A DNA stretch of 22,718 bases from JAFMIT01 sp049421205 (GCA_049421205.1 JBMSMQ010000019.1:1-22718); one strand, 5' to 3'; positions 14,981 to 22,056 are shown, counted from the stretch's first letter. The notes: generated by a model from the sequence alone, not told the origin. A program made the numbers and translations.

Positions 14981-16464
14981 AGAGCATTCTCATCTAGTGA
15001 ATTGAAGACTTCTTTTGCCCGATCTTTCACATTTTCGATATCAGATAGTCGCTTCAATCCGCTGTACTGCTGCCACATCCGTTGATTTGAAGAAAATGTG
15101 TCTTTGTTTTCATCTAAAAAGTTCCAATAGAGCGTCGTGAAAGGGCAGGCTTCATCACCAGTACGTTTGCCTGGATTGTAAACACAACCGTTGCAATAGT
15201 TCGTCATTTTCTTGATGTAGGCACCGGCGGAGATGTATGGCTTTGTCATCATTCTGCCACCATCTGCATGAACTCCCATTCCTATCACATTCGGCACCAT
15301 TACCCAATCAGCCGCATCGATGAACATCTCACGCATCCAAGCCAAGAAGATGTCTGGTTTGATAGAAGAAAGAGTTGCAAAATTCGAAAGAATCATAAGG
15401 CGAGGAATGTGATGTACCCAGCCACGTTTCATCACATCGCTTACCGTTGATGAAAGACAGTTCATTTCAGTTTTTGCAGGGTCGTAGAAAAATTCTGGGA
15501 GCTCTCTCTTGGCCCCGAGTTCATTGAGGTTTTTGTACTCTTGTTCAAAATACCAATACACCCCATTGACATACTCTCGCCAGCCAATAATTTGCCGAAT
15601 AAATCCTTCTAACGATGCAAGAGAAACACCATTCTCATCTGCGTACTTCAAAGTCTTTTCGATGATTTCTTGAGGATGGAGTAAACCAACATTCATATAG
15701 GGGCTTAAGAGTGAGTGATTCACACTCCAGGAATCACTCGGCACACAATCTTCATATGGTCCAAAGTCGTTGAGTGATGTTTTCAGAAAATGATTAAGTT
15801 GCAAAAGTGCGGCAGTTCTCGTTGGGGAGAACTCACCTTGTGGTGCTCCACCAACGAGATCAAGATGTTCGATCTCTTTGAGAACTTCAGTATCGATGTC
15901 ATCGAGTTCAAAATAGAGAGGTGTGGGCCAGGTGTGATTCTTTGGGGGAGGAAGTCGATTCTCTTTATCAAAATTCCAGGCCCCTCCAACCGGTTCATCG
16001 CCATCCATCAAAACATCAAGGCGTTTGCGCTGAAGTCGATAGAAGTTTTCCATCTTTAAGTGCTTTTGGGTCTTTGCCCACTCAGAAAATTCTTGTCGAC
16101 TTGTAAGAAAGAAGTTGTGTGGGTGAAGGGTGATTCCAGCGATTTGCAGATTCTCTTGTAGCCGATGTGAGAACGCTTCGTTGGCGTGAACGTCGTTGAT
16201 CCCAGTTTCTTTCATCATAGATTCGATTCCTGCAACTGTCGATGCTGCTTTCACATAGTGAACCTGAAATCCCAAGTTACGCAGTTCTTCGGCGAAGTGT
16301 CGAGCGGCAGAGAGCAAGAACCAGAGTCTTCCCCGATGCCATTTCTTCGACTCAATCAGACGAGAGCTCTCGACCATCACGATGACATCAGACTCAGGAT
16401 GTGCTGATGCAAGAAGTCCAGAGGTGAGGGAAAGTTGGTCGTGCGAGATGTAAAGAAGCCTCAA
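14977..16464 (-). CDS. phrB: Iron-sulfur (6-4) photolyase / FeS-BCP cryptochrome
   Basis: A 495-residue flavoprotein expected to repair UV (6-4) photoproducts using blue light. Four cysteines, Cys336, Cys424, Cys427 and Cys440, show the same spacing (88, 3, 13) as the 4Fe-4S ligands of Agrobacterium PhrB (350, 438, 441, 454). The catalytic pair His351/His352 in HHIPRLM and Tyr410 also line up with PhrB at a constant offset of 14. The N-terminal MRLLYISHDQLS is the antenna-domain start. It begins at TTG 16464, preceded at 4 nt by a perfect AAGGAGG, so the TTG is well supported. The Shine-Dalgarno abuts a Nur-box palindrome shared with the divergent nickel transporter operon. Confidence 0.94.
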   Translation of the reverse strand: MRLLYISHDQLSLTSGLLASAHPESDVIVMVESSRLIESKKWHRGRLWFLLSAARHFAEELRNLGFQVHYVKAASTVAGIESMMKETGINDVHANEAFSHRLQENLQIAGITLHPHNFFLTSRQEFSEWAKTQKHLKMENFYRLQRKRLDVLMDGDEPVGGAWNFDKENRLPPPKNHTWPTPLYFELDDIDTEVLKEIEHLDLVGGAPQGEFSPTRTAALLQLNHFLKTSLNDFGPYEDCVPSDSWSVNHSLLSPYMNVGLLHPQEIIEKTLKYADENGVSLASLEGFIRQIIGWREYVNGVYWYFEQEYKNLNELGAKRELPEFFYDPAKTEMNCLSSTVSDVMKRGWVHHIPRLMILSNFATLSSIKPDIFLAWMREMFIDAADWVMVPNVIGMGVHADGGRMMTKPYISAGAYIKKMTNYCNGCVYNPGKRTGDEACPFTTLYWNFLDENKDTFSSNQRMWQQYSGLKRLSDIENVKDRAKEVFNSLDENAL

Positions 16465-16474
16465 ACTACCTCCT

Positions 16475-16495
16475 TATTGCAAAGTCTTTGCAATA
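16475..16495. promoter_or_regulatory. Nur (nickel uptake regulator) operator, perfect palindrome
   Basis: TATTGCAAAG and CTTTGCAATA flank a single T at 16485, giving a perfect inverted repeat. Inside is TTGCAA-N5-TTGCAA (16477-16493), identical to the consensus described for the Fur-family regulator Nur of Streptomyces coelicolor. It sits between the divergent photolyase and nikM genes. Ni-loaded Nur would repress the transporter. A palindrome with 10-bp arms is not expected by chance in a window this size (about 0.02 by simple counting). The regulator gene is not in the window. Confidence 0.82.
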
Positions 16496-16516
16496 GCAAA
16501 GACTTCTTGATAACCT
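16488..16516 (+). promoter_or_regulatory. Leaderless promoter of the nikMNQO operon
   Basis: TTGCAA (16488-16493), the right half of the Nur box, serves as -35 (4 of 6 to TTGACA). After a 17-bp spacer comes TAACCT (16511-16516), preceded by TGA, an extended -10 pattern. The nikM ATG begins 6 nt later at 16523, so the message probably starts at the ATG; no Shine-Dalgarno is present. Repressor binding would directly hide the -35. Confidence 0.6.
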
Positions 16517-16522
16517 CAGAGT

Positions 16523-17209
16523 ATGCATATTCCTGACGGGTTTCTCAATGCCCCAGTATCCCTTGGCACTGTAGTACTTGCTGCCTCTGCAACAGCAGTT
16601 GCGCTGAAGAAGTCACGAGGATCAATAGAGGCCGAGGTCGCACCAATGGTGGGTCTCACCGCAGTCTTTATCTTTGCGGCCCAAATGCTCAACTTCCCGG
16701 TGGCTGTCGGCACCAGCGGACATCTTCTCGGAGGTGCACTCGCCACAATACTTGTAGGTCCCTGGGCAGGATTACTAGCGATGGTCGTAGTGCTTGGATT
16801 ACAGACACTGATCTTTGCTGATGGTGGTTTATCTGCAATTGGTTCGAATGTCACTGTGATGGGAGTTGTGACAGTACTTGTGGCCTGGCTTGTTCTGAAA
16901 ATTGGCAAATCGTTTGCGAAATCGAAAGCGGGACTTGTCGCTGTAAGTGCAATTGCTGCACTCGTGAGTGTACCTGCATCCGCACTTAGTTTTGTTGTGC
17001 TATTTGCAATCGGTGGCACCGATGTTTTGGATGTAGGTGCAGTTGCAACAGCTATGCTCTCAGTTCACATCCTAATTGGCATAGGTGAGGCCGCAATAAC
17101 AGCACTTACTGTGAGTGCGGTATTGGCATCGCGTCCTGATCTAGTGTGGGCGGCGCGCTCCTTACTACCCAAGAAAGAACTTGAAATTAGGTCGACCGAT
17201 GAAAACTAA
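16523..17209 (+). CDS. nikM: ECF nickel/cobalt transporter, substrate-binding component NikM/CbiM
   Basis: A 228-residue membrane protein that binds the metal and hands it to the energising module. It begins MHIPDGFL; in this family the N-terminal Met-His segment folds into the core and His2 is a direct metal ligand, which fixes the start at 16523. Further signatures are FAAQMLNFPVAVGTSGHLLGG (His72 of TSGHLLGG among conserved residues), LQTLIFADGGLSAIG and the C-terminal HILIGIGEAAIT. It is the first gene of a four-gene operon and overlaps nikN by 11 bp. CbiM and NikM cannot be told apart from these motifs; nickel is preferred because the promoter carries a Nur box and no cobalamin riboswitch is present in the 58-bp upstream gap. 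Confidence 0.92.
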   Translation: MHIPDGFLNAPVSLGTVVLAASATAVALKKSRGSIEAEVAPMVGLTAVFIFAAQMLNFPVAVGTSGHLLGGALATILVGPWAGLLAMVVVLGLQTLIFADGGLSAIGSNVTVMGVVTVLVAWLVLKIGKSFAKSKAGLVAVSAIAALVSVPASALSFVVLFAIGGTDVLDVGAVATAMLSVHILIGIGEAAITALTVSAVLASRPDLVWAARSLLPKKELEIRSTDEN

Positions 17210-17495
17210 ATCACTGATTATGGCTGGGCTCTTGCTCAGCGGATTTCTTGCTGGTGCAGTGAGTTACTATGCATCAAGCCAACCTGATGGACTTGAAAAA
17301 GTTGCAATTGATTTAGGCTTTATTGATCAGGCTAAAGATTCGCCAACTGGGACATCACCATTTGCTGATTACACAGTGAGTTTTCTTGGAGATGCACGAT
17401 TATCGACCGCAATTGCAGGTATTACTGGAGTAATTGCAACTGGACTACTAGGAGCAGGGTTATATCTGTGGGTACGCAAACCGCAATCGAAGTAA
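17199..17495 (+). CDS. nikN: PDGLE-domain small component NikN/CbiN
   Basis: A 98-residue protein with an N-terminal membrane helix (about residues 5-24), an extracytoplasmic loop carrying the namesake PDGLE motif (SSQPDGLEKVA) and ADYTVSFLGD, and a second helix near the C-terminus (about 68-90). Such proteins assist metal loading of NikM/CbiM. ATG 17199 is chosen over an upstream in-frame TTG (17181), which would lie deeper inside nikM. It overlaps nikM by 11 bp and nikQ by 28 bp, so all are made from one message. Confidence 0.88.
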   Translation: MKTKSLIMAGLLLSGFLAGAVSYYASSQPDGLEKVAIDLGFIDQAKDSPTGTSPFADYTVSFLGDARLSTAIAGITGVIATGLLGAGLYLWVRKPQSK

Positions 17496-18265
17496 AAGTT
17501 GATGTCCATGAGCATGGACACAAACTTGGCGATCATCTTTATATTCATAAACACTCACTGATTCATGATTTGCACCCTGCAAGTAAATTGCTTGCCGTAT
17601 TACTATTCATCATCACTGTTGTTCTCACGCCGAATACTGAATATTGGACGTTCGGCCTCTACCTTTTTCTGATACTTGGGGTTTTAGGACTTTCAAAGCT
17701 TCCACCTCTACGTATGGCGAGGCGCATGGTGGTTGAAGTTCCATTTGTGATTTTTGCACTGATGCTGCCAATTTTTGGAAGAGAACCCGATGTTGTGTTC
17801 TTCGGCTTATCGCTTTCTGAGGCAGGTTTAATTGCAGGATTTGGCATCCTTGCCAAAGCCACACTTGGTGTGATGGCAAGCATGATTTTGGCAGCAACTA
17901 CACCGGCACGCGACATTTTGAATGCGCTTGCATTCATTCGACTACCAAACACCTTGGTTCAGATTGCAAGTTTTATGGTTCGCTACAGCGCAGTTGTTCT
18001 TGATGAATTACATAGAATGAAAATTGCACGAGAAAGTCGTGGCTTTAGCGCTCGAGGCATCAAACATTGGCGAGTGCTCGCCCAAAGTGCAGGGGCGTTG
18101 TTTATTCGCTCCTACGAACGGGGAGAGCGAGTACACCTTGCAATGCTTTCTCGCGGTTATCGTGGTTCTATGGATTTTGGTGGAGAAAGATTCATCACAC
18201 GTGATTATCTTGCATTTCTATTACCGCTCACTTCAGTGTGCTTATTGATTGGAAGTGTCCTGTGA
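17468..18265 (+). CDS. nikQ: ECF transporter transmembrane coupling protein NikQ/CbiQ
   Basis: A 265-residue T component linking the metal-binding subunit to the ATPase. Membrane segments lie around residues 37-75, 85-105, 110-145 and 245-263. The coupling motifs ARESRGF (188-194) and AMLSRGYRG (224-232) follow the Ala-Arg-Gly pattern characteristic of ECF T proteins. The N-terminus has seven His within residues 14-33 (VHEHGHKLGDHLYIHKHS), a likely metal-binding extension. GTG 17468 is the only plausible in-frame start upstream of the conserved DLHPASKLLA segment, although it overlaps nikN by 28 bp. Confidence 0.9.
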   Translation: MGTQTAIEVKVDVHEHGHKLGDHLYIHKHSLIHDLHPASKLLAVLLFIITVVLTPNTEYWTFGLYLFLILGVLGLSKLPPLRMARRMVVEVPFVIFALMLPIFGREPDVVFFGLSLSEAGLIAGFGILAKATLGVMASMILAATTPARDILNALAFIRLPNTLVQIASFMVRYSAVVLDELHRMKIARESRGFSARGIKHWRVLAQSAGALFIRSYERGERVHLAMLSRGYRGSMDFGGERFITRDYLAFLLPLTSVCLLIGSVL

Positions 18266-19023
18266 GTGAAGTAGTACTCGCTATCAAAGATTTAGCATTC
18301 GCCTATCCAGATGGGCATCAGGCTCTTTTTGGAGTGAATGTATCGATTACTCGAGGTGAAAGAGTTGCACTTTTAGGACCCAATGGTGCTGGTAAGACGA
18401 CACTCGTTATGCACCTCAATGGAATTTTGCAGCCAGGACATGGTGAAGTATGTGTTGCCGGACTAAAGGTAGATGCCAATAAGGAAACGCTGAAAGAGAT
18501 TCGACGTCGCGTTGGAATTGTGTTTCAAGATCCAGATGATCAACTCTTTATGCCAAGCGTGTTTGAAGACGTTGCGTTTGGTCCAAAGAACCTAGGGTTA
18601 TCTGAGGCGGAAATAGCTGCACGAGTAGAGAGCGCTTTACTCGAAGTAGGAATGCTTGAATTCAAGGATCGCGCACCACATCATTTGTCATTTGGTCAGC
18701 GTCGTCGGGTAGCACTTGCTACCGTGCTTGTGATGCAACCTGAGATCTTGATACTCGATGAACCAAGTTCAAATCTTGATCCCGCAAGCAGACGAGAGTT
18801 ATCACAAATCCTTCAAAAACTCGATATCACTCTTTTGATGGTGACTCACGATCTTCCCTATGCACTTGAACTCTGTGAACGAAGTGTGATTCTTTCGGGT
18901 GGAGTTATTGCAGCAGACGGAAAGACACTTGATGTTTTAACTGATGATGCGCTTATGCATAAACACAGGCTGGAACTGCCATTTGGCTTCGATCCGCGCC
19001 ATGCAGCGAAATCTATGAACTAG
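18262..19023 (+). CDS. nikO: ECF transporter ATPase NikO/CbiO
   Basis: A 253-residue ATPase that powers nickel (or cobalt) uptake with NikM, NikN and NikQ. It shows Walker A GPNGAGKTT (39-47), Q-loop Gln89 within VFQDPDDQLF, signature LSFGQRRRVALA (142-153), Walker B ILILDEPSSNLD and switch His196 (VTHDL). LSFGQ in place of LSGGQ and the DPDDQLF sequence are usual in CbiO proteins. GTG 18262 is chosen because it forms a 4-bp GTGA overlap with the nikQ stop; an upstream in-frame GTG at 18238 would add eight residues inside nikQ. The gene ends overlapping the convergent glutaredoxin gene by 4 bp. Confidence 0.94.
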   Translation: MSEVVLAIKDLAFAYPDGHQALFGVNVSITRGERVALLGPNGAGKTTLVMHLNGILQPGHGEVCVAGLKVDANKETLKEIRRRVGIVFQDPDDQLFMPSVFEDVAFGPKNLGLSEAEIAARVESALLEVGMLEFKDRAPHHLSFGQRRRVALATVLVMQPEILILDEPSSNLDPASRRELSQILQKLDITLLMVTHDLPYALELCERSVILSGGVIAADGKTLDVLTDDALMHKHRLELPFGFDPRHAAKSMN

Positions 19024-19271
19024 CCTTCAACGATTCCAAGTTCCTGAAGTTTCGACTTTAACTCGGGATCACTCGGTTCCACGAAATAGGTACCATCTGA
19101 GAAAAGAATTACCGGGATGCTTTGCTTGCCTGAAATTTCAATGGCCTTATCTTTTGCTGCATCATCAACAGAGACATCGTGATAGGTGAACTCAACATTC
19201 AACGAATCTAAAAGTCGTTTGCTTCGACGGCAATCCCCACACCATTCGGCACCGTAAAAATCGATACTCAT
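19020..19271 (-). CDS. Glutaredoxin-like (mycoredoxin-type) thiol oxidoreductase
   Basis: An 83-residue cytosolic thioredoxin-fold protein. Trp9 and the redox motif Cys11-Gly-Asp-Cys14 (AEWCGDC) begin helix 1, and SIPVILF (residues 51-57) contains the cis-proline. This matches the short NrdH/mycoredoxin-like glutaredoxins of actinobacteria, which reduce mixed disulfides with mycothiol or thioredoxin reductase. The CGDC motif is less common than CPYC or CGYC. AAAGGA lies 6 nt upstream of ATG. It diverges from the small zinc-ribbon gene with 57 bp between starts, a gap that holds a short inverted repeat. Confidence 0.87.
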   Translation of the reverse strand: MSIDFYGAEWCGDCRRSKRLLDSLNVEFTYHDVSVDDAAKDKAIEISGKQSIPVILFSDGTYFVEPSDPELKSKLQELGIVEG

Positions 19272-19288
19272 CTGAGTCCTTTCGCGTG

Positions 19289-19322
19289 TCTGATTGAAAA
19301 TCAGATGATTAGATTATTGAAT
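19289..19322 (+). promoter_or_regulatory. Inverted repeat and candidate leaderless promoter of the zinc-ribbon gene
   Basis: TCTGATT (19289-19295) and AATCAGA (19299-19305) form a perfect 7-bp inverted repeat around GAA. Across it lies TTGAAA (19294-19299), 5 of 6 matches to a -35, followed after exactly 17 bp by TTGAAT (19317-19322), 4 of 6 to a -10. GTG-ATG starts 6 nt later, the same geometry as nikM. The repeat could be a dimeric operator. The two elements are seen; their function is inferred. Confidence 0.4.
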
Positions 19323-19328
19323 CCGCAC

Positions 19329-19454
19329 GTGATGGGCGACCCAGGGCCATGTCCCGCGTGTGAAAGTGTTGATTTAGAGCGCCGTGGTGGAAAAGATTTC
19401 TGCCCGAAATGCTTTTATATCCAGCCCTGTTGTGATGGCGGTTACTGCGAATAA
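19329..19454 (+). CDS. Very small Cys-rich zinc-ribbon protein
   Basis: A 41-residue protein starting MMGDPGPCPACESVD and ending DGGYCE. It has CPxC (CPAC) and CPxC (CPKC) knuckles 17 residues apart, typical of a zinc ribbon, followed by QPCCDGGYC with three further cysteines; in total seven of 41 residues are Cys. GTG 19329 (with ATG 19332 next) is preferred since it lies 6 nt after a -10-like TTGAAT; ATG 19305 would give 49 residues. There is no Shine-Dalgarno. It runs towards and overlaps the SpoU methyltransferase gene by 13 bp. Function is unknown. A zinc-binding, redox-sensing or nucleic-acid-binding role is possible. The clean Cys spacing argues strongly for a true gene despite its size. 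Confidence 0.72.
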   Translation: MMGDPGPCPACESVDLERRGGKDFCPKCFYIQPCCDGGYCE

Positions 19455-20077
19455 TTTTGCCGTTGCCACTCAAAGAGAGCAATAGCTCCAGCAGCAGATG
19501 CATTAATCGAGCGAACTGATCCCTTTTGGGTGATGTGAAGAACACTATCCGCGGCTTGAAGCAACTCTCCAGAAATACCAAGTCCTTCGTTACCAAACAG
19601 AAGAATCGGATTTTGGGGAAACCTAAAGGTTTCAAGTGGAGAGGACTCAGTGTTATTTTCAAAACAGATAAGTGGAAAGTTCTGTTCCTTCACATAGTGA
19701 AGAAACACTTCGATTGATGAGTGATGTTCGAGTTCAAGATATTTGTCAGTCATCAATGCGCCATGCTGATTCCAGTGCTTTTTTCCAATGATATGAACTT
19801 TTCTTACATTAAATGCGTTAGAGGTTCTGACAAGTGAACCGATATTTAAATCATGTTGCCAGTTTTCGATTGCTACTTCAACAGCTGAGCGAGACTTTTC
19901 AAGTTCAGCTTTGATTGAGGATGTTTTCCAATATCGGAAATCATCAATAATATTTCTTCTGTCACCACTTGCAAGTAATTCTTGATCATAAAAATCTTCA
20001 GTTGGAAATGGCAATGGATGCGGTCCAACCCCAACTGCAGGATAGAACTCGCCTGGCTCTTCGCTAGGCTCAAACAT
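19442..20077 (-). CDS. SpoU/TrmH-type RNA 2'-O-ribose methyltransferase
   Basis: A 211-residue SAM-dependent RNA methyltransferase of the SPOUT trefoil-knot class. Motif 1 is ENWQHDLNIGSLVRTSNAF (about 71-89), with the Asn and Arg expected for 2'-O-methylation. Motif 2 is ILLFGNEGLGIS and motif 3 is GSVRSINASAAGAIALFEW. There is no extra N-terminal L30e-like substrate-binding domain, only a ~60-residue extension, so it is nearer TrmH/TrmL-sized enzymes than 23S rRNA RlmB. The target (tRNA or rRNA) cannot be assigned. ATG 20077 directly follows the stop of the YvlD-like gene, so the gene is the last of a minus-strand operon. Confidence 0.9.
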   Translation of the reverse strand: MFEPSEEPGEFYPAVGVGPHPLPFPTEDFYDQELLASGDRRNIIDDFRYWKTSSIKAELEKSRSAVEVAIENWQHDLNIGSLVRTSNAFNVRKVHIIGKKHWNQHGALMTDKYLELEHHSSIEVFLHYVKEQNFPLICFENNTESSPLETFRFPQNPILLFGNEGLGISGELLQAADSVLHITQKGSVRSINASAAGAIALFEWQRQNYSQ

Positions 20078-20425
20078 CTACTTTGCGACTTTGTCAAAGA
20101 CAGATGAAATAGCAGCCATAATTAGTGAACCACCAAGTGCCCACCAAAATGTTTCAATGGAGAGCGCATCACTTAAGTAGTCAACAAAGAGGAATAAGCC
20201 AGCATTGATGACAAGGTGCCATAACCCTAATGTGATGATGGTGATTGGAAACGTCAGAATCTTCAAGAGCGGTCCAACAATGGCATTCACTAAGCCAAAA
20301 ATGATGGCAACTCCAACGATCTGCAGTGGTTCTTCAGTAAGGATGATGCCATCAAGCACGAGGTCAGTAACCCAAAGACCAACCGCTATTCCTAAGAGAC
20401 GAATCAAAATAGATTTCATAGTCAT
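20078..20425 (-). CDS. YvlD-like four-helix membrane protein (PF04020, 'phage holin family')
   Basis: A 115-residue protein with four membrane helices. The pattern VGVAIIFGLVNAIVGPLLKILTFPITIITLGLW (about 36-68), with NAxxGPLLKxLTxPxxxxTLG, is the hallmark of the YvlD/PF04020 family. Despite the database name 'holin IV' it is a chromosomal bacterial membrane protein and not a sign of prophage. A second ATG two codons in is an equally good start. It lies 11 bp after the DHA2 transporter stop and abuts the methyltransferase gene. Role unknown; relatives are linked to envelope stress. Confidence 0.85.
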   Translation of the reverse strand: MTMKSILIRLLGIAVGLWVTDLVLDGIILTEEPLQIVGVAIIFGLVNAIVGPLLKILTFPITIITLGLWHLVINAGLFLFVDYLSDALSIETFWWALGGSLIMAAISSVFDKVAK

Positions 20426-20436
20426 ATTCTGAACTA

Positions 20437-22056
20437 TTACTCTGTAGGAACGCTAGCACCCTCGCTCCTACCCTTCACCTCGTTGTTCGGGATGAAGAGA
20501 GTAAAGAAGATAGCGACGAGTGCGACGAGTGCTCCAACAGTCACCACTGCCACCATAGATTGGGCAAAACCTTCAAGTACCGGGCGTACGAGAACATCGT
20601 TTGCAGTTGCAAGCCACGATGTGTCATCAAATGCACTTGTCCCAGCGCCTTGAAGTTGTTGGAGTTTCGAGACAGTTTCTGCATTTTGAGGATCACTGAA
20701 TGCTGTCACAAATTCAGGATCAGTTTGGGCCTTCGTGAAATTCTCGCTGACGTTTTCAGGAAGTCGTCCAAAGAGCATTCCGAGAAATACTGCAGTGCCA
20801 AGGGTTGCTCCCATTTGTCGAAAGAGAGTGACGGATGACGTTGCCACACCAATATCTCTCGGGGAAACAGCATTCTGAACAGCAATGATGGTTGGCTGAA
20901 GCAGTCCGCCAAGTCCAAATCCAAAAAGCAGGGACATAAATGCAATAGTTACATATGGCGTATCAACTTTAAGTTGGGTCATCCAGGCAAGAGAAATTGT
21001 TATCAAAATACTTCCGAACACGGGAAGTAGTTTGTAGCGGCCAGTGCGACTAATAGTTTGACCTGACGTGATGGAACCAATCATGATTCCCAAGGTGACA
21101 GGAAGCAGTTGGATACCAGCTTCAGCAGGTGTTGCACCATTCACAATCTGTAAGAAGAGAGGCAAGATCGCAAGTCCACCAAACATTGCCATACCGGAAA
21201 TGATGCCAACAGTTGTCATAATGGAAAACGTTTTATCTTTGAAGAGGCGAAGCGGAATAAGTGCCTCATCTCCCATTTTGAGTTCAATACGCGCAAAGAG
21301 CAGAAATCCAATCATCGAAACGACGTAACAGGTAATCGCATACGCCGACGTCCAACCCCACTGCAATCCGCGCTCGGCAACTAACAATAAAGGAATAATG
21401 CCAGTGCTCAGTGTGATTGCACCAAACCAGTCAATTCGGTGATCAACTCGTTCTAGATGAGAAATCTTCAATGTTCGATTTACCAAAAAGAGTGCAAGTG
21501 CACCAAGGGGAACATTCACGAAGAAGATCCAGCGCCAACCGTCAAGTCCAAGGACTGTGTCTTGGCCTGAGAAAAAGCCACCAACGACAGGTCCAATGAC
21601 GCTGGAGGTACCAAAAACAGCAATAAAGAAACCTTGATAGCGAGCTCGCTCACGAGGTGGGACGATGTCACCAATGATTGCAAGAGCAAGTGTGAAGAGT
21701 CCTCCAGCACCTATTCCCTGCACTGCACGAAATCCTGCAAGCATCTCCATTGAACTTGCAAGTGAGCAAAGTAGTGACCCTGCAACGAATATTGAGATTG
21801 CCCAGATGAAAAGTGGTTTTCTGCCAAAGATATCTCCGAGTTTGCCATAAATTGGGGTTGCGATGGTGCTCGTAATCAAATAAGCAGTCGTAACCCAGGC
21901 TTGAAGTGAAAGTCCTTGAAGTTGATCTCCAATGGTGCGAATACTTGTAGCGACAATGGTCTGGTCAAGCGCCGCAAGGAATAGCCCCGTCATCAGACCT
22001 ATCAGAATAGGAACGATTTGATGATGTTCAAGATACTTTGCTTCAGATTCGCTCAC
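20437..22056 (-). CDS. DHA2 family (EmrB/QacA-type) 14-helix MFS efflux transporter
   Basis: A 539-residue major facilitator protein of the drug:H+ antiporter-2 type, expected to export hydrophobic cations or drugs using the proton gradient. The first helix contains LAALDQTIVATSIRTIG with the conserved Asp. Motif A is YGKLGDIFGRKPL and the antiporter motif C is GTSSVIGPVVGGFFS (about residues 149-163). A large extracytoplasmic loop of about 60 residues precedes the last helix, and a hydrophilic tail ends the protein, both usual for DHA2. The GTG start overlaps the upstream EamA gene by 4 bp (GTGA). Substrate unknown. Confidence 0.94.
   Translation of the reverse strand: MSESEAKYLEHHQIVPILIGLMTGLFLAALDQTIVATSIRTIGDQLQGLSLQAWVTTAYLITSTIATPIYGKLGDIFGRKPLFIWAISIFVAGSLLCSLASSMEMLAGFRAVQGIGAGGLFTLALAIIGDIVPPRERARYQGFFIAVFGTSSVIGPVVGGFFSGQDTVLGLDGWRWIFFVNVPLGALALFLVNRTLKISHLERVDHRIDWFGAITLSTGIIPLLLVAERGLQWGWTSAYAITCYVVSMIGFLLFARIELKMGDEALIPLRLFKDKTFSIMTTVGIISGMAMFGGLAILPLFLQIVNGATPAEAGIQLLPVTLGIMIGSITSGQTISRTGRYKLLPVFGSILITISLAWMTQLKVDTPYVTIAFMSLLFGFGLGGLLQPTIIAVQNAVSPRDIGVATSSVTLFRQMGATLGTAVFLGMLFGRLPENVSENFTKAQTDPEFVTAFSDPQNAETVSKLQQLQGAGTSAFDDTSWLATANDVLVRPVLEGFAQSMVAVVTVGALVALVAIFFTLFIPNNEVKGRSEGASVPTE

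Noticed and set aside
16496..16522. Possible cobalamin riboswitch upstream of the CbiM-like gene
   Set aside because: The gap to the divergent photolyase is only 58 bp, far too short for a B12 riboswitch, and it is filled by the palindrome and promoter elements.
16516..17019. 167-residue open frame antisense to nikM
   Set aside because: It lies entirely within the well-supported nikM frame, is Thr/Ala/Pro-rich as antisense frames often are, and shows no domain.
20078..20425. Phage holin suggesting a prophage remnant
   Set aside because: The PF04020 name is historical; the protein is YvlD-like, sits in a housekeeping-style operon, and no other phage gene is near.
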